NCBI RefSeq assembly: GCF_003610915.1
Contig: NZ_NSDJ01000001.1
Coordinates: forward strand, 2,046,001 to 2,110,000
Length of the DNA stretch: 64,000 nt
Source of the DNA: Rahnella variigena
GTDB taxonomy: Bacteria > Pseudomonadota > Gammaproteobacteria > Enterobacterales > Enterobacteriaceae
Reading direction: 5' to 3'
How positions within the stretch are numbered: the stretch's first letter is position 1; every line of letters starts with the position of its first letter. Shown here piece after piece: positions 8,511 through 16,527 of this stretch. A model generated the notes under the pieces. That model was not told the DNA's origin. It searched no databases and saw nothing but the letters and a program-made list of their open reading frames with translations. A program made the translations under genes and the position numbers.

Positions 8511-8720
8511 ATGTCTAAGATTAAAGGTAGCGTTAAGTGGTTCAATGAATCTAAAGGTTTTGGTTTCATTACCCCTGAAGATGGCAGCAAAGATGTTTTC
8601 GTTCATTTCTCTGCTATTTCCAGCAACGGTTTCAAGACCCTTGCTGAAGGCCAGCGCGTAGAGTTCGAAATCACCAATGGTGCCAAAGGCCCGTCGGCTG
8701 CTAACGTTATCGCTATCTGA
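8511..8720 (+). CDS. cspE: cold-shock-like RNA chaperone CspE
   Basis: 69 residues starting [20 protein letters not shown], matching E. coli CspE nearly throughout. RNP1 (KGFGFI) and RNP2 (VFVHF) are intact. It binds single-stranded RNA and DNA and melts RNA hairpins, including at transcription terminators. I place the start at ATG 8511, after AAGG at 8499-8502; the upstream in-frame extension has no family support. A strong terminator follows. The position matches E. coli, where crcB comes next; here a tetR-MFS pair is inserted between them. Confidence 0.96.
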   Translation: MSKIKGSVKWFNESKGFGFITPEDGSKDVFVHFSAISSNGFKTLAEGQRVEFEITNGAKGPSAANVIAI

Positions 8721-8734
8721 CTTTAGCCGAATTC

Positions 8735-8764
8735 TAAAAAACCCGCCGAAGCGGGTTTTTTTTT
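8735..8764 (+). terminator. cspE terminator
   Basis: ACCCGC-cgaa-GCGGGT stem (8741-8756), extended by A and T tracts; nine T residues follow. It also serves the convergent MFS gene. Confidence 0.9.
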
Positions 8765-8784
8765 GCCTGTCATTCGTGAAATGT

Positions 8785-9972
8785 TTACGCCGGTTTTCGG
8801 ACCAGCAGCACGAACATCAGGATAGCAATCGCGTAGCAGCCAAGAATGGTCAGCCCCATCGACAGCGCGGGCTGGCTGCCAAAACCGGTCACCGGCACCG
8901 CCAGTGCGCCAAGCGCAAACATACAAACCCCGAGCAGTGCAGAAGCGCTGCCTGCGTTTTTCCCCTGACTTTGCATCGCCAGTGATCCGGCATTCGGGCC
9001 GATAATTCCTATCACCATCACCGAGAAGAACAGCGGGATCAGCAGCATCACCAGCGGCGCGTTAAGGCTTGCAGCGATGACCAGTGCAACGGATGCCACA
9101 GCGGCGATACATAAACCGGCTTTCACCAGAGCCAGTTCACCAAAACGACGGCTCAGGCGGGTAGACACCTGGGCAGAAATCACCAGCCCGATGCCGTTTA
9201 TCGCAAAGCACAGGCTGAACATCTGCGGGCTGAGATGGTAAATCTGTTGCAGCACAAACGGTGATGCGCCGATATACGCAAACATTCCTGCCATGATAAA
9301 GCCCTGTGTCAGGCACAAACCCATAAACGGACGGTGTTTCAGCAGTCCAAATACCGAGCCTAACATGCTGAAAATGCCGCCCTGCGAACGGCGTTCGGGG
9401 GCTAAGGTTTCATGCAGTTTCAGCGATGAGAAGCTGAACAGTAAGATGGCAATGAACGCCAGTACGCCGAATATTCCCCGCCAGTTCACCCAGTTCAGTA
9501 AGGCGCCGCCAAGTACCGGCGCGATAATCGGTGCCAGCCCGTTGACCAGCATCAGCAACGCAAAAAAACGTGTCAGCTCATGTCCGTTATATAAATCCCT
9601 CGCGACTGCGCGTGACAACACGGCACCTCCGGCACCGGCGATCCCTTGTAAAAGACGGGCGACAATCAGCTGACTGATATCCTGCGCCACGGCGCACCAG
9701 ACTGACGCGGCCAGCAATAAAGCCAGTGACCATAATAAAGGTCGCATACGGCCATAGCGGTCACTCAGCGGGCCAAACAGTAACTGGCCGAAACCGAGGC
9801 CGAGTAAACCGGCGGTCAGACTAAGTTGCGCGCTGGCGGTTGTGGTATTCAGATCGCCTGCCATTTCTGGCAGAGCGGGAAGGTATAAATCGGTGCATAA
9901 GGGACCCAGTGCGGCGAGGGAGCCTAGCACCAGGGCATAACCGAGGCGTTTTTCTTGCAGATGAGCGCTCAT
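8785..9972 (-). CDS. Bcr/CflA-family multidrug efflux MFS transporter
   Basis: A 395-residue inner-membrane protein with about 12 predicted hydrophobic segments. The drug:H+ antiporter (12-TM) signature near the start reads T-D-L-Y-L-P-A-L-P (27-35), and the loop 2-3 motif A is GPLSDRYGRMRPL (67-79). These are typical of Bcr/CflA proteins, which export drugs or small metabolites by proton antiport. The substrate is unknown. It starts only nine bases after a tetR-type gene on the same strand, so the two likely form one operon with autoregulation. Confidence 0.88.
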   Translation of the reverse strand: MSAHLQEKRLGYALVLGSLAALGPLCTDLYLPALPEMAGDLNTTTASAQLSLTAGLLGLGFGQLLFGPLSDRYGRMRPLLWSLALLLAASVWCAVAQDISQLIVARLLQGIAGAGGAVLSRAVARDLYNGHELTRFFALLMLVNGLAPIIAPVLGGALLNWVNWRGIFGVLAFIAILLFSFSSLKLHETLAPERRSQGGIFSMLGSVFGLLKHRPFMGLCLTQGFIMAGMFAYIGASPFVLQQIYHLSPQMFSLCFAINGIGLVISAQVSTRLSRRFGELALVKAGLCIAAVASVALVIAASLNAPLVMLLIPLFFSVMVIGIIGPNAGSLAMQSQGKNAGSASALLGVCMFALGALAVPVTGFGSQPALSMGLTILGCYAIAILMFVLLVRKPA

Positions 9973-9981
9973 GGTAAAGGT

Positions 9982-10638
9982 TTATTCCGGTTTGCTGGTG
10001 ATTAAATCCGTTTCGAAGAGGCTCTGAAAGTAGCGATGGTAGATGGCTTCCAGAAGCTCCGCGTCGGCGTGAATTGTCGTCAGTCGACGAAATGCGGTGC
10101 CCTCACAAATCACTGCTAAAGTTTCCACTTTGGCCGTCATTTCAGCTTCTGAAAATTGCGGGAAAGTGGCACTGAGCAGAGACTTTGCTTCGTTGAACAA
10201 TTGTTTTTCAGAGTCGCGCCAGATTTTTTCCACGACAGGATTGCGTGTGGCTTCTGCGGCCACTTCCAGCATTAATGCGTGGTCAATTTCTGCCTGTTCT
10301 TGCTGAACCACGCACAGTTCTTCTTTATAAGGCGCGCTGAGATTGCCAATCCGGCGGTAGGCCAGATTGTGTGCCACCTGCTGCAGATTATGGGCATTGC
10401 CGGTCATCAGACTGATTTTTTTCATCACGATGCGGCGCACAATCTCTTCGATGATGGCGTCTTTATTCGCGAAATAGCGGTAAATCTGTCCCACGCTGAG
10501 CAGTGAAGTTTTAGCGATTTCAGCCATGCCGGCACCGTGAAAGCCGTGCTTGCGAAAACACAGGCGTGCTGCGGCAATAATCTGGTCGCGCCGTGCGCTG
10601 ATGCGCGCGTCTTTACTGCATTGTTGTGGGTGAAGCAT
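9982..10638 (-). CDS. TetR/AcrR-family repressor, partner of the MFS pump
   Basis: A 218-residue protein. The N-terminal helix-turn-helix runs through about residues 17-63, with the recognition-helix pattern SVGQIYRYFANKDAI (48-62) typical of TetR proteins. The C-terminal ligand domain is helical. It most likely represses itself and the adjacent MFS gene, being released by a substrate of the pump; this is inference from gene order. A possible operator lies 33 bases upstream. Confidence 0.88.
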   Translation of the reverse strand: MLHPQQCSKDARISARRDQIIAAARLCFRKHGFHGAGMAEIAKTSLLSVGQIYRYFANKDAIIEEIVRRIVMKKISLMTGNAHNLQQVAHNLAYRRIGNLSAPYKEELCVVQQEQAEIDHALMLEVAAEATRNPVVEKIWRDSEKQLFNEAKSLLSATFPQFSEAEMTAKVETLAVICEGTAFRRLTTIHADAELLEAIYHRYFQSLFETDLITSKPE

Positions 10639-10670
10639 GATTTACCTGAGAATTTTGCGGACAGTGACTG

Positions 10671-10686
10671 TGAACGATCATTCTCA
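10671..10686. promoter_or_regulatory. candidate TetR-family operator
   Basis: TGAACGATCATTCTCA is an imperfect palindrome centred on GATC, just upstream of the tetR-type gene. Symmetry is partial, so the call is weak. Confidence 0.35.
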
Positions 10687-10788
10687 AGTATAGGCAATAA
10701 GGAGGAACAGGTAAATATTTGTATTATGAATGGAATGAAAAGTGACGTTTAGTTTCAGCGCCATTACGCACGACGCTGAAATGCAAAC

Positions 10789-10811
10789 GGCGCAACCCAG
10801 AGGAATGCGCC
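10789..10811 (-). terminator. hairpin after the 30-residue microprotein gene
   Basis: GGCGCA (10789-10794) pairs with TGCGCC (10806-10811). On the minus strand it is followed by GTTTGCATTT. A second inverted repeat, TTTCAGCG / CGCTGAAA at 10753-10781, lies beyond it. Confidence 0.5.
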
Positions 10812-10860
10812 GCTTACGGAAAAGGGAGAAGTGATAACACTACGGGCAAGGCATTGTTAT

Positions 10861-10953
10861 TCAGGCAAAGTATGCCTGTAAAAAAGCGACAACAGTCAGA
10901 ATACAGAGAGCAACAACCAGAAGCTCAGAAGACGTTTTTGGAACAGAAAACAT
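10861..10953 (-). CDS. 30-residue single-span membrane microprotein (candidate)
   Basis: A short frame: ATG at 10953-10951, TGA at 10863-10861. The Shine-Dalgarno GAGGT lies five bases before ATG. The product begins MFSVPKTSSE and then has one hydrophobic segment of about 18 residues (LLVVALCILTVVAFLQAYFA), so it should be a single-span inner-membrane protein. The C-terminal F-L-x-A-Y-F recalls MgtS and the general build recalls PmrR, but such short hydrophobic matches prove little. A hairpin follows. A GATAAT hexamer about 45 bases upstream of ATG could be a -10 element. It lies between tetR and crcB. Confidence 0.6.
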   Translation of the reverse strand: MFSVPKTSSELLVVALCILTVVAFLQAYFA

Positions 10954-11108
10954 GCCATACCTCGAAAATAGACCAGAGTGAACTGACGCTATTATCGGTA
11001 CAGAAGATGAAGGAAACATTAAGAAACGTCGGAAGGATAAGAACCTGTGTCACAAATTTAGGGCAGCGATGCCTTTTGTCATAAAAAAAGCATCGCCGGA
11101 AGATAGTA

Positions 11109-11492
11109 TCAGTGCGCGCTGAACCAGCTGACCAGCATGAAGGCCAGTAACGTCATGGCCAGGGAACCGGCAAGATTGAGCGCCATATTAAGCAGGGCGG
11201 CACCAAAACGGCCATCCTGTAACATGTACACGACTTCCAGTGAGAAGGTGGAGAAGGTGGTTAAACCGCCGCAAAAACCGGTGGTGATCAGCAGTTTCCA
11301 CACCGGATCAATATGGGTCAGACGGGTGAAAAGGGCGATACACAGACCAATAATAAAAGCGCCGACCAGATTCACCGTCAGTGTACCCACGGGCAGAACC
11401 GGGCTCATCCCGTTCATTTTGAGGCTGACATACCAGCGAACCACGCTGCCAATACCACCGCCAATAAAAACTGCAAGTAAGGTGCTAAACAT
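11109..11492 (-). CDS. crcB: fluoride channel CrcB/FluC
   Basis: 127 residues and four hydrophobic segments. Signature stretches are present: [10 protein letters not shown] (11-20), N41 in the TLTVN stretch, and [12 protein letters not shown] (72-83), which includes the Phe/Thr residues lining the pore in Fluc channels. It works as a dual-topology dimer exporting fluoride from the cytoplasm. The gene order after cspE agrees with E. coli. I looked for the fluoride riboswitch in 11493-11560 and did not see its conserved GAUGG core. Confidence 0.93.
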   Translation of the reverse strand: MFSTLLAVFIGGGIGSVVRWYVSLKMNGMSPVLPVGTLTVNLVGAFIIGLCIALFTRLTHIDPVWKLLITTGFCGGLTTFSTFSLEVVYMLQDGRFGAALLNMALNLAGSLAMTLLAFMLVSWFSAH

Positions 11493-11606
11493 AGTAATGC
11501 CTTAAAAAAGCAGATGAATTCAGAAAGGGCCTGGCGCTAAGTTTACCTCGCGTCCTGAGGCTTGTGTAGCCACGATACAGAAACAGTATGTAACCAGGAA
11601 AATGCC

Positions 11607-12029
11607 ATGCTAATCAGAGAAGGTGTTGTTTCAGACGCGCAGATTCTGGCGCAATTGCTGGGCGATTTGGATTATCCCAACACGCCGGAAGCTATAGCAG
11701 AACGTGTGGTAAAAATGGCGACGAACCCGGACAGTTGTCTGCTGGTCGCTGAGGCAGACGGCAAAGCGGTGGGTTTAATCTCGTTGCACTATATCCCGCA
11801 AATCGCCCTGGCCGGAGAATTCTGCCGTATCAGCTATTTATGCGTCAGTGACCAGTGTCGTGGCGGCGGTATCGGCCAGAAATTGCTGGATGAAGCAGAA
11901 CGGCTGGCGGCGGAGCGCGGCTGTGACCGTATGGAAGTTCACAGCCATACCCGCCGCGTGCGCGCCCACCAGTTCTATGCGCGGGCGCAGTACGAAGAGT
12001 CGCCGAAGTATTTGCTAAAAAAACGGTAA
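11607..12029 (+). CDS. GNAT-family N-acetyltransferase
   Basis: A 140-residue protein from ATG 11607, chosen because AGGAA ends six bases before it; an upstream in-frame start at 11562 lacks a ribosome site. It has the GNAT core: beta strands with V-G-L-I-S-L, then the acetyl-CoA pyrophosphate loop RGGGIGQ (85-91), and the C-terminal HQFYARAQY segment. The acceptor substrate is unknown. It is divergent from crcB and convergent with the MocR-type gene, ending four bases from that gene's stop. Confidence 0.85.
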   Translation: MLIREGVVSDAQILAQLLGDLDYPNTPEAIAERVVKMATNPDSCLLVAEADGKAVGLISLHYIPQIALAGEFCRISYLCVSDQCRGGGIGQKLLDEAERLAAERGCDRMEVHSHTRRVRAHQFYARAQYEESPKYLLKKR

Positions 12030-12033
12030 GTCA

Positions 12034-13380
12034 TCAGGCACCCATTGCCAGAACCAAAGCATCGGCAATTAAATCAACCTGTTCCGGTTTCACCTGACTG
12101 GTACTGATACGGATAAACTGCCCCGGTCCGATGCGGCTGCGCTCGCCGGGCAGAACGGCAATCCCCCGCGCAGCCATTGTCACCAGTGCGAACTGCTCCG
12201 ATGGCACCGGGATCCACATCGCCAGCCCGTCGCGTTCGGGAATGTTAATCCCGCGTATGCGTAAGGCATCGGACATGGCTTTACGGCGCTGTGCATACAC
12301 ACTCTTGGCGTGCGAAATACCTTCCTGCGTTTTCGGATCTTTAATCAGCCAGGCCAGTGCTTCCTGTAAAATACGGCTCGACCAGCCGGCACCAAAGTTA
12401 CGGAATGATTTGATTTGTTTGATTAAATCTTTCGATCCTGAAATAACGGCCAGCCGCAAATCCGGCCCGTAAGCTTTGGAATAAGAGCGGACATGCACCG
12501 TCCGGTCAGGCAGGCGACTGCCCATACTGAGCGGCGGATGACAGGACAATTGTCCGATGCCGTCATCTTCAATGATCAGCGTATTGCTCTGGCTGAGAAT
12601 TTCCGCCAGCGCAGCATAACGCTCCGCATTGATGGCGTGACCGCAATGTGAGTGCGTACGGGGCTGATAAATAAACGCGGAAGGATTTTTCAGCAGCGCC
12701 TGAACCAGGGATTCCGGCAGCGGGCCGAACTCATCACATTTCACTGCAATGACCTGTGCGCCCAGATTGTCCAACATATCCAGCAAACGGGTAGCGGTCG
12801 GATCTTCGATAGCCACCACGGAACCCTGCATCAGCAAGGTTTGCAGCGTCAGGTTCATCCCGTCAAAACCCCCATCCGCAGACATAAACGCCGGCGCGTC
12901 ATAAGGCCAGTCGTGTTTAGCCGCTTCAAGCAAAGACGGCGCGATGGCCTCACGCTGATAACTGTTGAGATTATCAGCGCCAACGCCGTGTTGCATGGCT
13001 TCGAGCAGGTTTGGCAGCAGTTCAGGATCCGGCGAAGACAGCGCCAGATCCGCAATGATATGTTCGCCAAAATTGCCGATTTTCTCGAACCGCGCCGGTC
13101 TCGGCGACAGCATGTCCCCGCACACCCAGACGCCGTTACGCCCGCGACCGGCGATCACTTTTTGTCTGCGGAGTTGCCCCCAGGCGGCGGATACCGTGGC
13201 CGGACTGACCCCCAGCGCCTGTGCCAGTTCGCGGACGGCGGGCAGGTGCGTTCCGATTTCAATCACGCCGGAGCGGATCATCGCCGCGGTTTCAATTGCA
13301 ATGCCCCGCATGGAACGATCCTGTAATTGCGTCGCTAACCATTGTGCATCCAGCGTTTTTTCGAGGGGGTTTTCTGCCAT
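12034..13380 (-). CDS. MocR-type regulator (GntR HTH fused to aminotransferase fold)
   Basis: A 448-residue protein. The GntR-like winged helix covers about 13-90, with LPAVRELAQALGVSPATVSAAW (46-67) as the helix-turn-helix. The rest has the fold-type I aminotransferase layout, with the PLP lysine probably K302 in SYSKAYG and the preceding D-D-G (272-274) contact. MocR proteins sense an amino compound or PLP and usually control a neighbouring operon. It is divergent from the ABC/nitrilase operon at 13591, which is its likely target. Confidence 0.88.
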   Translation of the reverse strand: MAENPLEKTLDAQWLATQLQDRSMRGIAIETAAMIRSGVIEIGTHLPAVRELAQALGVSPATVSAAWGQLRRQKVIAGRGRNGVWVCGDMLSPRPARFEKIGNFGEHIIADLALSSPDPELLPNLLEAMQHGVGADNLNSYQREAIAPSLLEAAKHDWPYDAPAFMSADGGFDGMNLTLQTLLMQGSVVAIEDPTATRLLDMLDNLGAQVIAVKCDEFGPLPESLVQALLKNPSAFIYQPRTHSHCGHAINAERYAALAEILSQSNTLIIEDDGIGQLSCHPPLSMGSRLPDRTVHVRSYSKAYGPDLRLAVISGSKDLIKQIKSFRNFGAGWSSRILQEALAWLIKDPKTQEGISHAKSVYAQRRKAMSDALRIRGINIPERDGLAMWIPVPSEQFALVTMAARGIAVLPGERSRIGPGQFIRISTSQVKPEQVDLIADALVLAMGA

Positions 13381-13590
13381 TTTCTCGCCTTTTGTTCAGT
13401 AACAAAGAATCTATTGTACATATTAATTTATGCCATTAGTATCAAACTTAGCCAGAGGAGGCGATAAAATAATCACATTACGATGAAGATGGTCTCCTTC
13501 GTAAAAGAATTTGGTGTGTTTGCCGGAAGGTTTGTAAACGCACAGTTGTTTTTCTGCATATCAACCATGCTGACACTTAAGGGGACAGAT
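13381..13590. promoter_or_regulatory. divergent control region between mocR and the ABC/nitrilase operon
   Basis: An AT-rich 210-base region expected to hold both promoters and the MocR-type operator. I see no clear direct repeats to name as the operator. An in-frame ATG at 13483 would extend the plus-strand gene but has no good ribosome site. Confidence 0.5.
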
Positions 13591-14553
13591 GTGACGATTA
13601 CCATCAGGCTGGCAGTTCGTGACTGGGATTATTTTACGCCGCTGGCGTTGGGCGACCTCAAACCGGAAGGCTTTAATCTTGAAATCGATCGCGTGGGTAC
13701 GCTGGTCGATAATCTGGGCAGCAGCGATAAATACGATGCGGGTGAAGTCTCTTTCAGCCGCTACGCACAAGGGCGTGCGCGGGGCGAATCCGATTTGCTG
13801 GCAATACCGCATTTCCTGATGCGCGGTTTCCGCCAGCGTTGCATTATCACCCGCGAAGACAGCCCGCTGACCGAACTTTCTCAGCTGGCAGGTAAACGTA
13901 TCGGACTGACCGGCTGGCAGGATTCCGGCAATACCTGGACCCGCACGTTGCTGGCGCTGGAAGGCGTGGGCATTGAAGATGCGAACTGGTATGTCGGTCG
14001 TCTGACCGAAGCGCATCCGGTTGTGGATCGTCTGGCCGGTTTTGGTCGTGAAGGCCGTATTGAAGCGGTGCCGCAAGAGCGCCCGATGATGGAGTTGTTG
14101 CAGGAAGGCTGGCTGGACGCGATTTTCACGCCCTTCATGCCTGACGGTTTCTTCAAGCCTGACTCCGGTTTCCGTCAGTTCCAGCCGGATTTCCGTGCCG
14201 CCGAACTGGCCTATTTTAATCGCGTCGGTTACATCCCTGGCATTCACCTGCTGGCGATCAAACCCGCACTGGCCGAAGAACACCCGTGGTTACCGCAGGC
14301 ACTGAGCGAAATTATCGACCGTTCTTATCAGGTCTGGATGGATAAGCGTGCTAAATATGCCGATACCACACCGTGGTTGCTGGACGATTTACGTCGTACG
14401 GTCATCGATTTACCCGCGAACTGGAATGCAAACGGTTACGCGGCCAACGAGAAAATGATCGACGATTTTGCTCATGAATTACATGCTCAGGGGCTGACGG
14501 CTAAGCGCCTGACGCCGCAGGAGTTGTTCCCGCAATTTGCCAATACTATCTAA
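13591..14553 (+). CDS. NMT1/THI5-like, periplasmic-binding-fold protein without signal peptide
   Basis: 320 residues from GTG 13591, preceded by AAGGGGA at proper spacing. The longer frame from ATG 13483 adds 36 residues that do not form a good signal peptide. The sequence resembles the group annotated as 4,5-dihydroxyphthalate decarboxylase or nitrate/taurine-type binding proteins (D-W-D-Y, L-K-P-E-G, F-D-A-G-E-V-S-F-style core, then G-K-R-I-G). With the short start it would stay in the cytoplasm, pointing to a ligand-binding or lyase role rather than transport. It heads an operon with a nitrilase and an amino acid ABC transporter. Confidence 0.65.
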   Translation: MTITIRLAVRDWDYFTPLALGDLKPEGFNLEIDRVGTLVDNLGSSDKYDAGEVSFSRYAQGRARGESDLLAIPHFLMRGFRQRCIITREDSPLTELSQLAGKRIGLTGWQDSGNTWTRTLLALEGVGIEDANWYVGRLTEAHPVVDRLAGFGREGRIEAVPQERPMMELLQEGWLDAIFTPFMPDGFFKPDSGFRQFQPDFRAAELAYFNRVGYIPGIHLLAIKPALAEEHPWLPQALSEIIDRSYQVWMDKRAKYADTTPWLLDDLRRTVIDLPANWNANGYAANEKMIDDFAHELHAQGLTAKRLTPQELFPQFANTI

Positions 14554-14590
14554 CCACTTGCCTGAACTCTCAGGCGACAGGGGAGTAAAG

Positions 14591-15385
14591 ATGAAAGTTG
14601 CATTAGGTCAGTTTGCCGTTTCCCGCGAATGGGAAGCGAACGTCGAAACTTGTCTTTCGCTGATGGCGAAATCGCTGGAAGCGGGCGCGGATTTACTGGT
14701 ATTGCCGGAAGGCATTCTGGCGCGCGACATCACCGATCCGGATCTGGTTTTGAAAGCGGCTCAGCCTCTGGATGGCCCGTTTGTCAGCCAGCTGGTCGCC
14801 GCCAGCCGTGGCAATCAGATGACCACCATGATGAGCGTGCACACGCCCGCACCGGATGGTCGAGCCTATAACGTGCTGATTTCCATCCGTAATGGCGAAA
14901 TTATCTCTGAATACCAGAAGCTGCATCTTTATGATGCCTTTTCATCGCAGGAATCGAAAAATGTTACGGCTGGCGATGAAGTGCCGCCGCTGGTCAATGT
15001 CGCCGGTTTTAACGTCGGCCTGATGACCTGTTATGACGTGCGTTTCCCGGAACTGGCGCGTCGTCTGGTGCTGGATGGCGCAGACGTGCTGGTTCTGCCT
15101 GCCGCGTGGGTGAAAGGCCCGCTGAAAGAAATGCATTGGGAAGTGCTGGTCACGGCGCGCGCACTGGAAAACACCACTTATATGGTGGCAGTGGGCGAGT
15201 GTGGCGAGCGTAATATCGGCAACAGTATGGTGGTCGATCCGCTGGGTGTGGCCATTGCCCGCGCAGCAGAAGCCCCGGCGCTGGTGTTTGCCGAACTGGA
15301 CAAAGATCGTCTGGCACATGCCCGCAAGGTGTTACCGGTGCTGGCAAACCGCCGCTTTGGTTTACCGCAATTGCGTCAGGACTGA
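14591..15385 (+). CDS. ybeM: deaminated glutathione amidase-like nitrilase (YbeM type)
   Basis: 264 residues from ATG 14591, with GGGGAG seven bases upstream. It matches E. coli YbeM along its length (GQFAV, Q-K-L-H-L-Y-D-A-F, L-M-T-C-Y-D-x-R-F-P-E-L). The nitrilase-fold triad is E40, K110 and C147. YbeM/Nit1 enzymes hydrolyse the amide of deaminated glutathione, a repair reaction. Its position between crcB and tatE agrees with E. coli. Here it is inside a transport operon, 37 bases after the THI5-like gene, so a role in degrading the transported compound is also possible. Confidence 0.85.
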   Translation: MKVALGQFAVSREWEANVETCLSLMAKSLEAGADLLVLPEGILARDITDPDLVLKAAQPLDGPFVSQLVAASRGNQMTTMMSVHTPAPDGRAYNVLISIRNGEIISEYQKLHLYDAFSSQESKNVTAGDEVPPLVNVAGFNVGLMTCYDVRFPELARRLVLDGADVLVLPAAWVKGPLKEMHWEVLVTARALENTTYMVAVGECGERNIGNSMVVDPLGVAIARAAEAPALVFAELDKDRLAHARKVLPVLANRRFGLPQLRQD

Positions 15386-15618
15386 TTTCGCTGCCGGTCC
15401 TCAACGGCGGCCACTGATTTCATGCAGTACAGCGCCCTCACCAGGGAATGCGTTTGTTTTATAAATAAAAGGCTAAAGCTGTTTTTAATAGCCATAGTAA
15501 AAGCCATAGAAAAAGCTTCGAAAAGAAGCATCCGGAATCCCGCCACGGAAGGCACTCACTATAAATACACAACATTCATAAACTCACAGACCGACTTTTC
15601 GACAGAGGAAATAAGAGA
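15386..15618 (+). other. intergenic region with possible attenuator hairpins
   Basis: Contains a GCTTC-gaaaa-GAAGC hairpin (15515-15529) and a near repeat of GCCATAG. It may hold a separate promoter or mRNA processing site for the ABC genes. No gene was seen. Confidence 0.4.
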
Positions 15619-16527
15619 ATGATGGCAAAAAAATTACGTCAGGCTGCTGTTCTGACTGCTGCATTACTTTCCGTATCTTCCATGAATGCCCTGGCTGCTG
15701 AAAATGTGACCATCCCGACGCAGACGATGGATCCGGCGATCCACGCTAAATTACCTGCGGATATTCAAAAGTCAGGCGTGATGACGTCGGTGAATAACGG
15801 GTCATTCCCTCCGTATGAAATCGTCACCGGCGCAAACGGTCTGGATGGTGCAAGCGCCGATCTGGCAAACGCGCTGGCCGAAGTGTTAGGTGTGAAAATT
15901 GAACATGCTTCCGTGAGCGGTTTATCTGGCATCCTCAGCGGTATGGCGGCAGGTCGTTACCAGATGGGCATCGGCCCGATTGGTGACTATCCGGATCGTC
16001 AGGCGAAAAATGATTTCATTGATTTTGTGAAAGAATACGTGGTGTTCGGCGTACGCAAAGGTAATCCGGAAAAGATCACTTCTCTTGATGATACCTGCGG
16101 TAAACGCATCGCTGTCATGGCGGGCGGGTCCGCTGAACAGGTTATCCGCAAGCAATCGGATGTGTGTGTGAAAGACGGTAAACCGGCAGTCACGGTGCAA
16201 TCTTTCAGCGATCAGCCGACGTCAATTCTGGCTGTGCGCTCAAACCGTTCCGACGCGTTCTTCTCTTCTCAGGCACCGCTGACGTATTTCGTCGAAAAAG
16301 CCAACGGCCAGCTTGAGCTGACCGGCACCGGTAAATCCAACGGATTTGGCGATATCTTCCAAGGCACTGTGGTGGCTAAAGATTCCCCAGTGCGTGATGC
16401 GATCCTTGCCGGTTATCAGAAATTGTTCGATAACGGCACTTACGCCATCATCATGAAAAAATGGGGGCTGGAAGGCAATATGATCCCGGCACCGGGCATC
16501 AACCTGGCAAAGGCGCAGGCTAAATGA
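15619..16527 (+). CDS. ABC transporter solute-binding protein, family 3 (polar amino acid type)
   Basis: 302 residues with a signal peptide (basic M-M-A-K-K-L-R-Q, then a hydrophobic core ending A-L-A-A). The family 3 layout is visible: N-G-S-F-P-P-Y-E near the start of the mature protein, a central G-P-I-G-D-Y-P-D-R loop with the carboxylate-binding arginine, and S-I-L-A-V-R-S-N-R-S-D-A-F in lobe 2. Two cysteines frame a loop in the hinge half. Ligand unknown. It overlaps the permease gene by four bases (ATGA), which shows translational coupling. Confidence 0.88.
   Translation: MMAKKLRQAAVLTAALLSVSSMNALAAENVTIPTQTMDPAIHAKLPADIQKSGVMTSVNNGSFPPYEIVTGANGLDGASADLANALAEVLGVKIEHASVSGLSGILSGMAAGRYQMGIGPIGDYPDRQAKNDFIDFVKEYVVFGVRKGNPEKITSLDDTCGKRIAVMAGGSAEQVIRKQSDVCVKDGKPAVTVQSFSDQPTSILAVRSNRSDAFFSSQAPLTYFVEKANGQLELTGTGKSNGFGDIFQGTVVAKDSPVRDAILAGYQKLFDNGTYAIIMKKWGLEGNMIPAPGINLAKAQAK

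Noticed and set aside
10985..11035. Direct repeat GTTTC-N5-GTTTC as a PhoP box for the microprotein
   Set aside because: PhoP boxes repeat every 11 bases; this one repeats every 10 and the last base differs from GTTTA.
10854..11084. 76-residue plus-strand frame
   Set aside because: Lacks a ribosome site and has an unnatural composition; it is antisense to the better supported microprotein gene.
11065..11098. Inverted repeat GCGATGC / GCATCGC downstream of crcB as a terminator
   Set aside because: The T-run lies in the loop and no U-tract follows the stem on either strand, so it is not a normal terminator.
11493..11560. Possible fluoride riboswitch upstream of crcB
   Set aside because: The conserved GAUGG and downstream ACU-type elements of the crcB motif were not found; the leader is also short.
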